DNA from: Thermoleophilaceae bacterium
GTDB lineage: Bacteria > Actinomycetota > Thermoleophilia > Solirubrobacterales > Thermoleophilaceae
Length of the DNA: 5,917 nucleotides
Reading direction: 5' to 3'
Assembly: GCA_013695855.1 (NCBI GenBank)
Contig: JACCZR010000209.1
Location: forward strand, 1-5,917
Shown here: in pieces, positions 1-5,138 of the stretch
How positions within the stretch are numbered: position 1 is the first letter of the stretch
Layout of the letters: each line of letters opens with the position of its first letter
The notes under the pieces: model-generated
Seen by the model: only the letters and a program-made list of their open reading frames with translations
Databases searched by the model: none
What the model was told of the DNA's origin: nothing
Translations under genes and position numbers: made by a program

Positions 1-26
1 CCTGCGGTGGCAGCCATCGCCCGACC

Positions 27-419
27 CTAGGCCAGCACCGCCGGGAAGCGCACGAGTATCCACTCGGGACCGGCGAGCTCGCGCGTGTACGGTCGCCCGC
101 TCACCGTGAGGTACTCGCCGGTACGCGTGCTCACCGGCAGGTTGCGCTCGATCGGGTAGTACTCGTTGTGCTGCTCGATGAGCGCATTCACCTCGTCGAA
201 GCTCCAACGCCGGGCCAGCTCGCGCCAGCGGCGCTCGAAGGCCTCGGGGTCGCCGGCGCACTCCTCCTGCAGCTGGGCGTAGTGGCGCCCGAGGCGCAGC
301 GCGTGCTGGCGCAGCCCGGCGTCGATGTCGCGCAGGCGCTGCATGAAGCGCGGCATGACGGCGCCGCGGATGTAGCGCTCCACCGCGTCGGGGTTGACCA
401 CAGTGTGCCTGCGGGGCAT
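27..419 (-). CDS. Small conserved-type hypothetical protein, 130 aa
   Basis: The function is not recognised. The ORF runs from an ATG (complement of 417-419) to a TAG (complement of 27-29). The predicted protein is soluble, with no signal peptide or membrane segment. Its N-terminal two thirds is rich in Arg, Glu and Ala and looks helical (roughly residues 10-85). The C-terminal part has a distinctive aromatic and Pro-rich stretch around HNEYYPIERNLPV, followed by a TGEY...GRPY segment and a final EWILVRFP. I recall similar tails in hypothetical proteins of Thermoleophilia-type actinobacteria, but this was not searched. The start is supported by a purine-rich GAGAGG just upstream. The gene lies 16 bp downstream of the F420-type oxidoreductase gene on the same strand, so the two are probably cotranscribed. 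Regular codon use and the good ribosome site argue that it is a real gene. Confidence 0.8.
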   Translation of the reverse strand: MPRRHTVVNPDAVERYIRGAVMPRFMQRLRDIDAGLRQHALRLGRHYAQLQEECAGDPEAFERRWRELARRWSFDEVNALIEQHNEYYPIERNLPVSTRTGEYLTVSGRPYTRELAGPEWILVRFPAVLA

Positions 420-422
420 CTG

Positions 423-428
423 CCTCTC
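423..428 (-). promoter_or_regulatory. Ribosome binding site of the 130-aa hypothetical gene
   Basis: On the minus strand the 16-bp gap between the two minus-strand genes reads GAGAGG, then CAG, then the ATG whose first base is 419. It is a clear Shine-Dalgarno-like site, although the spacing is short at 3-4 nt. Most other starts in the window lack one, so it helps fix this start and suggests internal initiation on a bicistronic message. Confidence 0.5.
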
Positions 429-435
429 AGACTAT

Positions 436-939
436 TCAGCGCGGGCGGAGTGCCAGCACGGGAATGGTGCGCTGCGTGGCCCGCTCTTCGTAGAGCCCGT
501 AGCCCGCGTAGAGGCGCTTGGACAAAGCGAATAGGCGGTCGCGTTCCTCGCCCTCGGCCTCGCGCGCCAGATAGGCCAGCTTGATCCCCTTTGCCGCAAG
601 CTCCACCTCCGGATGGGCCTTGGCGTTGAGGTACCAGGCCGGGTGCTTGGCGCGGCCGAAGCTCGAGGCCGTGAGAATCACCTCCTCGCTCTGGGTGAAG
701 TAGACGAGCGGCACGGTGCGAGGCGTGCCGCTCCTTCGCCCGGGCACCGTCATGAGCACCAGCGGGAAGAACGAGGTGGTGGCCAAGCGCCCCCGGGTGA
801 GCCTGAGCAGGGTCGGGTCCACCCGGGAGCCAACCTCGATGCCGAACCAGCGTCCAGCCTTGCTCATGCCCGCGCGGTGCATGAGCTTCTTGGCACGTGA
901 GGGCGGCTGGGTGGGGTCGATCGGTGGGATGCCCTGCAC
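436..939 (-). CDS. F420H2-dependent nitroreductase-family (Ddn-like) oxidoreductase, 167 aa
   Basis: This is a putative flavin/deazaflavin oxidoreductase of the F420H2_quin_red / Ddn family, a split-barrel fold that binds coenzyme F420. Family members use F420H2 to reduce quinones, nitro compounds or other electrophiles in the cytoplasm or at the membrane face. Visible signatures are the PGRRSGTPR loop (residues 66-74), a TVPL(V)Y strand after it, the HPAWYLN motif (residues 99-105), a GEERDRLF helix start, and the C-terminal RTIPVLAL strand. The length is close to the usual 140-170 aa. The longest start is GTG at 939 (complement). It has no Shine-Dalgarno and abuts the divergent gene by 2 bp. 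An internal ATG at 882 (residue 20) is the main alternative and would leave 59 bp between the divergent starts. The natural substrate cannot be read from the sequence. The presence of the gene implies, but does not prove, that the host makes F420. Confidence 0.88.
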   Translation of the reverse strand: MQGIPPIDPTQPPSRAKKLMHRAGMSKAGRWFGIEVGSRVDPTLLRLTRGRLATTSFFPLVLMTVPGRRSGTPRTVPLVYFTQSEEVILTASSFGRAKHPAWYLNAKAHPEVELAAKGIKLAYLAREAEGEERDRLFALSKRLYAGYGLYEERATQRTIPVLALRPR

Positions 940-941
940 CG

Positions 942-1310
942 ATGCCGACCATACTGCGCCTCGTGGCCTCGCTGAGCGATGTCCGCGAGCTCGCCCTCTC
1001 GCTCCCCGAGACGATCGAGAAGTCGTCCTACGGGACGCCCGGGTTCCGCGTCAAGGACCGCCTGTTCGCGCGCATGCGCGAGGAGCCCGGAGTGCTGGCC
1101 ATCTGGTGCGCGGACCTAGACGAGAAGGAGTTCCTCATTCGCGCCGAGCCCGAGAAGTTCTTCACCGTTGCGCACTACGACGGCTACGCGATGGTGCTGG
1201 TGCGCCTCGAGGCCGTGGACCGCGAGGAGCTGCTCGAGCTGCTCACCGAGTCGTGGCGTTTACGCGGCCCCAAGCGGCTGGTGGCGGAGTTCGACGCCGG
1301 CAGCGCATAG
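942..1310 (+). CDS. MmcQ/YjbR family protein, 122 aa
   Basis: This is a small single-domain protein of the MmcQ/YjbR family (CyaY-like fold), often labelled DNA-binding although its biochemical role is poorly defined. Family signatures are LALSLPET near the start, then SYGTPGFRVKDRLFAR, a central strand pair ending in LIRAEPEKFF, the HYDGYAMVLVRLE segment, and the C-terminal SWRLRGPKRLV. All are in the expected order and the length is typical. The start is uncertain. ATG 942 gives 122 aa, while GTG 963 gives 115 aa beginning MASLSDVRELALSLPE, which fits the usual family N-terminus slightly better. The longer frame back to 897 would overlap the divergent gene and add an unlikely Gly/Trp-rich leader. 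No good Shine-Dalgarno precedes any of these starts. It is the first gene of the plus-strand run, 66 bp before the next gene. Confidence 0.88.
   Translation: MPTILRLVASLSDVRELALSLPETIEKSSYGTPGFRVKDRLFARMREEPGVLAIWCADLDEKEFLIRAEPEKFFTVAHYDGYAMVLVRLEAVDREELLELLTESWRLRGPKRLVAEFDAGSA
948..955. promoter_or_regulatory. Possible overlapping divergent -10 elements
   Basis: This is a short AT-richer island in an otherwise GC-rich divergent start region. The plus strand carries CATACT at 950-955 (4 of 6 matches to TATAAT). The minus strand carries TATGGT at 953-948 (also 4 of 6). Counting about 7 nt downstream puts plus-strand initiation near 962, next to GTG 963, and minus-strand initiation near 941, next to GTG 939. 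Both would then be nearly leaderless, in keeping with the absence of Shine-Dalgarno sequences. No convincing -35 was found on either strand, so this is speculative. Confidence 0.2.
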
Positions 1311-1315
1311 ACGAG

Positions 1316-1335
1316 CGACCGACGGTGCTCGGTCG
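1316..1335 (+). terminator. Stem-loop 5 bp after the MmcQ/YjbR stop (terminator-like, no U-tract)
   Basis: A perfect 7-bp inverted repeat, CGACCGA and TCGGTCG, is separated by a 6-nt loop. It begins 5 bp after the TAG stop at 1308-1310 and lies in the 66-bp gap before the next gene. No run of T follows, so it is not a classical intrinsic terminator. It could be a U-less terminator of the kind proposed in high-GC actinobacteria, an mRNA-stabilising 3' hairpin, or an operator. If it terminates, the next gene needs its own promoter in about 40 bp. Confidence 0.3.
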
Positions 1336-1376
1336 ACCAACGCTCGGCCTGCGCTGCGGCGGTACGGTGCCCCGCC

Positions 1377-2627
1377 GTGGGTGAGCGCGAGCTCGACGTC
1401 GTGGTCTTCGGGGCTACCAGCGTCACGGGACGCCGGGTGTGCGCCTACCTGGCCGAGCGCGCCGAGCAAAGCGGGGCGCGCTGGGCGCCCGCCGCGCGCG
1501 ATGCCGCCAAGGCGAAGAGCGTGCTCGGGGAGTGCGGGGTGAGCGCGCCGGAGACCATCGTGGCCGACGTGACCGACGAGGCGTCGCTGGCTGCGATGGC
1601 CTCGCGCACACGCGTGGTGCTGAACCTGGTCGGCCCCTACACCCACCACGGGCGCCCGGTGATCGAGGCGTGCGTGGCGGGCGGCGCACACTACGTGGAC
1701 CTCACGGGTGAGATCCCGTTCGTCCGGCGCATGATCGACGAGTTCGACTCCACGGCGGCGGAGGCCGGGGTGAAGGTGGTGCAGGTGAGCGGCTTCGAGG
1801 CGCTGCCCGCGGACCTCGCGGTGCTGCTCGCCGCCGAGGCCGCCCGCGAGCGCTTCGGCGAGGCGCTGGAGGGAGCCGACCTCGAGGTGGAGATCGGCGG
1901 CCTGCCGTGGCCGCCGCGTCCCTCGGACGTCCTCTCGGGCGGAACGCTGCAGAGCATGGCCGCCATCGCGGCCGGCGACGACGAGTTCGACTTCAAGGAC
2001 CCTGCCTGCCTGATCACCGACCCGGCGGCGGCCGAGAAGGTTCGGCGCGCCAGCCCGATCTCGGTGAGGCCACGGCGGGGCACCGATGGGTCGGTCTTGG
2101 CGCCCATGCAGCCGGCCGCGTTCATCAATCCGGCGGTGATCCACCGCTCGACCGCGCTGCGCGGCGACGCGCCGCTGCGCTACCGCGAGGGAGTGCGCAT
2201 CCCCGGGCCGCCCGCTGCCCTGCCTCTGCGAATGGCGGCCGCCGCAGCCATCTCGGGCAGCCAGGCGGCGATCGCCGGCGTGGCGTCCGCTCCCGCCGAG
2301 CTCAGGCGCCGTCTCTCGCACGGCCTGGCTTCGGTGTTCCCCTCTTCGGGCTTCGGCCCAGCCGCCGATCGCCTGGAGGGCTGGGACTGGCACATGATCG
2401 TGACCGGTCGAGCCGGCGCGGGCCGCGAAGTGCAGGTGACCGTTGACGGGGAGGGACACCCCGGCTATCTCGCCACGGCGAGGATGCTCGGCGAGGCCGG
2501 GCTGCTGCTGGCCGAGCCCGGCGCCACGCCTGATCGCACGGGCTGTCTGACGCCCGCCGCCGCGCTGGGCACCGAGCAGATCGAGCGCTTCGATCGCGCT
2601 CGGCTGCACTTCGCCGTCTCCGCGTAG
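1377..2627 (+). CDS. Saccharopine dehydrogenase-family / trans-acting enoyl reductase-like oxidoreductase, 416 aa
   Basis: This is a putative NAD(P)H-dependent oxidoreductase. An N-terminal Rossmann domain carries VVVFGATSVTGRR (GATSVTG at residues 12-18). It is followed by the family-typical NLVGPYTHHGRPVIEAC region (from about residue 83) and HYVDLTGE (residues 105-112). The C-terminal part has an Ala-rich hydrophobic stretch (about residues 278-306), then a GREVQVTVDGEG strand pair, and closes with GCLTPAAALG. Length and motif order match the saccharopine-dehydrogenase-like group that includes Mycobacterium tuberculosis Rv2953, the trans-acting enoyl reductase of phthiocerol/phenolglycolipid lipid synthesis, and animal SCCPDH. 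True lysine-pathway saccharopine dehydrogenase is less likely. No polyketide synthase or lipid gene is in the window, so the substrate is unknown. GTG 1377 is the first usable start and places the Rossmann strand a few residues in; no Shine-Dalgarno is apparent. The stop is 5 bp before the next gene, which suggests cotranscription. Confidence 0.88.
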   Translation: MGERELDVVVFGATSVTGRRVCAYLAERAEQSGARWAPAARDAAKAKSVLGECGVSAPETIVADVTDEASLAAMASRTRVVLNLVGPYTHHGRPVIEACVAGGAHYVDLTGEIPFVRRMIDEFDSTAAEAGVKVVQVSGFEALPADLAVLLAAEAARERFGEALEGADLEVEIGGLPWPPRPSDVLSGGTLQSMAAIAAGDDEFDFKDPACLITDPAAAEKVRRASPISVRPRRGTDGSVLAPMQPAAFINPAVIHRSTALRGDAPLRYREGVRIPGPPAALPLRMAAAAAISGSQAAIAGVASAPAELRRRLSHGLASVFPSSGFGPAADRLEGWDWHMIVTGRAGAGREVQVTVDGEGHPGYLATARMLGEAGLLLAEPGATPDRTGCLTPAAALGTEQIERFDRARLHFAVSA

Positions 2628-2632
2628 GCCTA

Positions 2633-3724
2633 GTGGGCGAGGAGGTCCTCTCCACGCGGGCACTGGGGCGCGCCACCTTGGCACGCCAGCTGCTGCTCGG
2701 GCGCCACGAGCTGCCCGCCCCCGAGGCGATCGGTCGGCTCGCGGGCATGCAGGCCCAAGAGCCTGGGCCGCCCTACCTCGGACTGTGGTCGCGCTTGAAG
2801 GGGTTCGACGAAGCCGAGCTGGCGGAGGCGATCGAGAGCAGGCAGGTCGTGCGTGCCACCGTCATGCGCGGAACGCTGCACCTGCTCCCCTCGAAGGACT
2901 TCATCCGCCTTCGCTCGGCTGTCGCACCCGCTGTCGGAGAGGCCATGCTGCGGGTGCTGGGCAGACGCGCCGAGGGCCTCGACGTGCCGGAGCTGGTCCG
3001 GCAGGCCCGCTCGCTGTTCGACGAGTCCGAGGTCCTCAGCGCCAAGCAGCTTCGCGACGCGCTTGCCGAGTGCCATCCCGAGGCGGACATCCGCGCCCTC
3101 GCGGCGGTGGTCCGCACCCACGTCCCGCTCGTGCGCGTCCCCGACGGGGGCCGTTGGGGCTTCACCCCAAAGGCCCCCTTCGCCGACGCCGAGCGTTGGC
3201 TGGGCAAGCCCCTTCGCAAGAGCGCAGATCGCAACGAGCTGGTGCGCCGCTACCTGGGCGCCTTCGGCCCTGCCACCACCCGCGACGCCGAGGCCTGGGC
3301 CGGAGTGGGTGGGCTCGGCGAGGTGTTCGAGGGCCTGCGCTCAGAGCTCGAGGCCTTCCGCGACGAGAAGGGCCGTGAGCTCTTCGACCTGCCCGGCGCA
3401 CCGCGCCCTTCCGAGGACGCCGAGGCGCCCGTGCGGCTGCTCGGTGAGTTCGACAACCTCGTGCTCGCCCACGCCGACCGCACCCGCGTGATCTCAGAGG
3501 CCGACCGCGCGAAGCTCACCTCGAAGAACCTGCGCGTGCGGGCGACGGTGCTGGTGGACGGCACCGTCGCCGCCTTCTGGCGGCTGGACAAGAAGGCCAC
3601 GGTGGTGGTGGAGTCGCTGCGCAGGCTGAAGGCCGGCGACCGAAAGGCGATCGAAGCAGAAGCCGAAGCGCTGGCCGCCTTCGCCGAGCCCGAAGCGAAG
3701 AAGCGCCTCGTGCGCTTCGACTAG
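2633..3724 (+). CDS. HTH_42 winged-helix protein, AlkZ-like putative DNA glycosylase, 363 aa
   Basis: The protein belongs to the HTH_42 (COG3214, YcaQ/AlkZ-like) family, which has a tandem winged-helix DNA-binding fold. Characterised members are DNA glycosylases: Streptomyces AlkZ removes azinomycin adducts and crosslinks, and E. coli YcaQ (AlkX) unhooks nitrogen-mustard crosslinks. Visible features are RATLARQLLL at the N-terminus, GMQAQEP with the QxQ motif at Q40/Q42 (the position of the AlkZ catalytic glutamines), and PPYLGLWSRL. These are followed by RATVMRGTLHLL (residues 74-85), a second winged-helix region around GGRWGFTPK, RRYLGAFGPAT (residues 205-215), and LLGEFDNLVLAHADR (residues 269-283) near the C-terminal domain. 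The length is normal for the family. Start GTG 2633 lies 5 bp after the upstream stop. An AGGAGG inside codons 3-5 is not followed by any start at a proper distance, so no later start is favoured. DNA glycosylase activity is inferred; many family members are untested. Confidence 0.87.
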   Translation: MGEEVLSTRALGRATLARQLLLGRHELPAPEAIGRLAGMQAQEPGPPYLGLWSRLKGFDEAELAEAIESRQVVRATVMRGTLHLLPSKDFIRLRSAVAPAVGEAMLRVLGRRAEGLDVPELVRQARSLFDESEVLSAKQLRDALAECHPEADIRALAAVVRTHVPLVRVPDGGRWGFTPKAPFADAERWLGKPLRKSADRNELVRRYLGAFGPATTRDAEAWAGVGGLGEVFEGLRSELEAFRDEKGRELFDLPGAPRPSEDAEAPVRLLGEFDNLVLAHADRTRVISEADRAKLTSKNLRVRATVLVDGTVAAFWRLDKKATVVVESLRRLKAGDRKAIEAEAEALAAFAEPEAKKRLVRFD

Positions 3725-3747
3725 AGCGCACGCTCCCTCGATCGTGG

Positions 3748-3767
3748 GATCATGCCGGGCGATGATC
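3748..3767 (+). promoter_or_regulatory. Inverted repeat across the cydA start, in a GATC cluster
   Basis: GATCAT (3748-3753) and ATGATC (3762-3767) form a perfect 6-bp inverted repeat with an 8-nt spacer, and the right arm contains the cydA ATG. Four GATC tetramers fall within 3740-3771. The left arm also resembles a weak -10 (4 of 6), which would give a near-leaderless cydA transcript. It could be an operator, a start-occluding hairpin, or chance; no known regulator consensus was recognised. Confidence 0.25.
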
Positions 3768-5138
3768 GATCTCGGCCTGCTCGCGCAGGTCACCGGCGGC
3801 CTCGGCGACCCGGGGCCTCAGCCCGACCTCCTCGAGGCGCGCCAGATGCAGGCGCTCTCGCTGGCGGTGCACATTCCGCTGGTCTGCTTCGGGATCGCCT
3901 TCCCGGCGATGATCCTCTTCCTCGAGGGTCTGTGGCTGCGCACCGGTGACCCGGTCTACAAGGCGCTCGCCAAGCGCTGGTCGAAGGTGACGCTCATCCT
4001 CTTCGCCGTCGGCGTGGTCACAGGCACGGTCCTCTCGTTCGAGTTCGGCCTGCTGTGGCCGAACTTCACGGCCACCTTCGGCGAGGTCTTCGGCCTGGGC
4101 TTCGTGCTGGAGGGCTTCTCCTTCTTCATCGAGGCGATCTTCATCGCGATCTACGTGTACGGGTGGGACCGCCTGAAGCCCAGGCTGCACTTCCTGTGCG
4201 GAATCCCGGTGGTCATCACCGGTGTCACCGGCTCGCTGACGGTGATCGCGGTGAATGGCTGGATGAACAACCCGACGGGCTTTGACGTGGTGGACGGCAA
4301 GGTCACCAACGTGCGCCCTTGGGAGGCCCTGTTCAACGACTTCCTGGCCCACGAGTTCGTGCACATGTACATCGCCGGCTACCTGGTGACGGGCTTCATC
4401 GTGGCCGGCGTCTACGCGCGCGCCTGGCTGAAGGGCCGTCGCGACCGCTACCACCGCATCGCCCTGGTTGTGCCCTTGACCATCGCCGCCCTGGCGGCGC
4501 CGGTGCAGATCGTCGTGGGCGACTGGGCGGCGCGCACGGTGGCCGACCGCCAGCCGGTCAAGCTCGCCGCCTTCGAGGGCCTGGCCGACACCAAGACGGG
4601 GGCGGAGTTCACGCTCGGCGGGGTCTACGTCGACGGCAAGCTGAAGTACGGCATCCCGGTGCCGAAGCTCCTCTCGCTGCTGGCCGACCACGACCCCAAC
4701 GGTGAGGTGGCCGGGCTCAACTCGGTGCCCAAGAAAGACCAGCCGCCGGTCAACGTCGTGCACTTCTCCTTCCAGTTGATGGTGGCCATCGGGACCGCCC
4801 TGGCCGGTCTGGCCGTGGTCTACCTGTTCACGTGGTGGCGCCGCCGGCGGCTGCCCCGCTCGAAGTGGTTCTACAGGGCCGTGGTCGCCGCGGGCCCGCT
4901 GGCGGTGGTGGCGCTGATAGCGGGGTGGATCACCACCGAGGTGGGACGCCAGCCTTGGGTGGTCTACGAGGTCATGCGCACCCCCCAGGCCGTGACGAGC
5001 GCCGACGGGCTCGAGGTGGGGTACGCCTTCCTCGTGGTGCTGTACGCGGCGCTCGGCGCAGCGGTGGTCTGGTTGCTGAGGCGGTTGACCCGCCACCCGC
5101 CGCAGGCGGGTCCCGAGGCCCCGGGAGATTCGGGCTGA
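3762..5138 (+). CDS. cydA: Cytochrome bd-type quinol oxidase subunit I, 458 aa
   Basis: This is the heme-bearing subunit of a membrane quinol:O2 oxidoreductase (cytochrome bd family), with about nine predicted membrane helices. By motif alignment with E. coli CydA, H37 is the heme b595 ligand (E. coli H19), E117 and E124 match E99 and E107, H201 (in HMYIAGY) matches the b558 ligand H186, and M340 matches M393. K267 and E272 (KLAAFE) match quinol-loop K252 and E257, and E393 in EVGRQPW matches E445. Differences from E. coli are a short Q-loop (about 80 residues between helices 6 and 7), Gln338 in place of R391, and one residue less between the two helix-3 glutamates. This resembles the short-Q-loop, cyanide-insensitive-oxidase-like branch. 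ATG 3762 is preferred. GTG 3744 in the same frame adds six unlikely residues. Neither start has a clear Shine-Dalgarno. The stop overlaps the cydB start by one base. Confidence 0.95.
   Translation: MIDLGLLAQVTGGLGDPGPQPDLLEARQMQALSLAVHIPLVCFGIAFPAMILFLEGLWLRTGDPVYKALAKRWSKVTLILFAVGVVTGTVLSFEFGLLWPNFTATFGEVFGLGFVLEGFSFFIEAIFIAIYVYGWDRLKPRLHFLCGIPVVITGVTGSLTVIAVNGWMNNPTGFDVVDGKVTNVRPWEALFNDFLAHEFVHMYIAGYLVTGFIVAGVYARAWLKGRRDRYHRIALVVPLTIAALAAPVQIVVGDWAARTVADRQPVKLAAFEGLADTKTGAEFTLGGVYVDGKLKYGIPVPKLLSLLADHDPNGEVAGLNSVPKKDQPPVNVVHFSFQLMVAIGTALAGLAVVYLFTWWRRRRLPRSKWFYRAVVAAGPLAVVALIAGWITTEVGRQPWVVYEVMRTPQAVTSADGLEVGYAFLVVLYAALGAAVVWLLRRLTRHPPQAGPEAPGDSG
5111..5127 (+). promoter_or_regulatory. Shine-Dalgarno of cydB, possibly in a small hairpin
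   Basis: Within the last cydA codons, GGGAG (5123-5127) lies 10 nt before the cydB ATG and is a plausible ribosome site. TCCCG (5111-5115) can pair with CGGGA (5122-5126) over a 6-nt loop and would mask it. Ribosomes finishing cydA would open the hairpin, which fits translational coupling at the TGATG junction. The stem is only 5 bp in GC-rich DNA, so it may be coincidental. Confidence 0.3.

Noticed and set aside
188..952. A 254-codon minus-strand frame overlapping both left-hand genes
   Set aside because: It is in a different frame from the Ddn-like and 130-aa genes, which carry real motifs and clean starts and stops. The product is low-complexity Arg/Ala/Pro/His.
2639..2651. A strong AGGAGG just inside the HTH_42 gene, as evidence for a later start
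   Set aside because: No ATG, GTG or TTG lies 5-12 nt downstream in any useful frame. The sequence encodes Glu-Glu-Val, and a later start would cut into the family's N-terminal RATLARQ region.
1260..2684. A 474-codon minus-strand open frame opposite the saccharopine dehydrogenase-like gene
   Set aside because: It spans a well-supported plus-strand gene and parts of both its neighbours. Its composition is Arg/Gly/His-rich with no recognisable domain, so it is a GC-driven shadow.
4206..4235. Short GGTGGTCATCACC and TCACCGG repeats within cydA
   Set aside because: They lie inside conserved membrane-helix codons rich in Val, Thr and Gly. Codon bias explains them without a separate element.
3750..5096. 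A 448-codon open frame on the minus strand opposite cydA
   Set aside because: It is the complement of an unmistakable CydA coding frame. The translation is His/Asp/Arg/Gln-rich with no fold-like hydrophobic pattern, as expected for an antisense shadow in GC-rich DNA.
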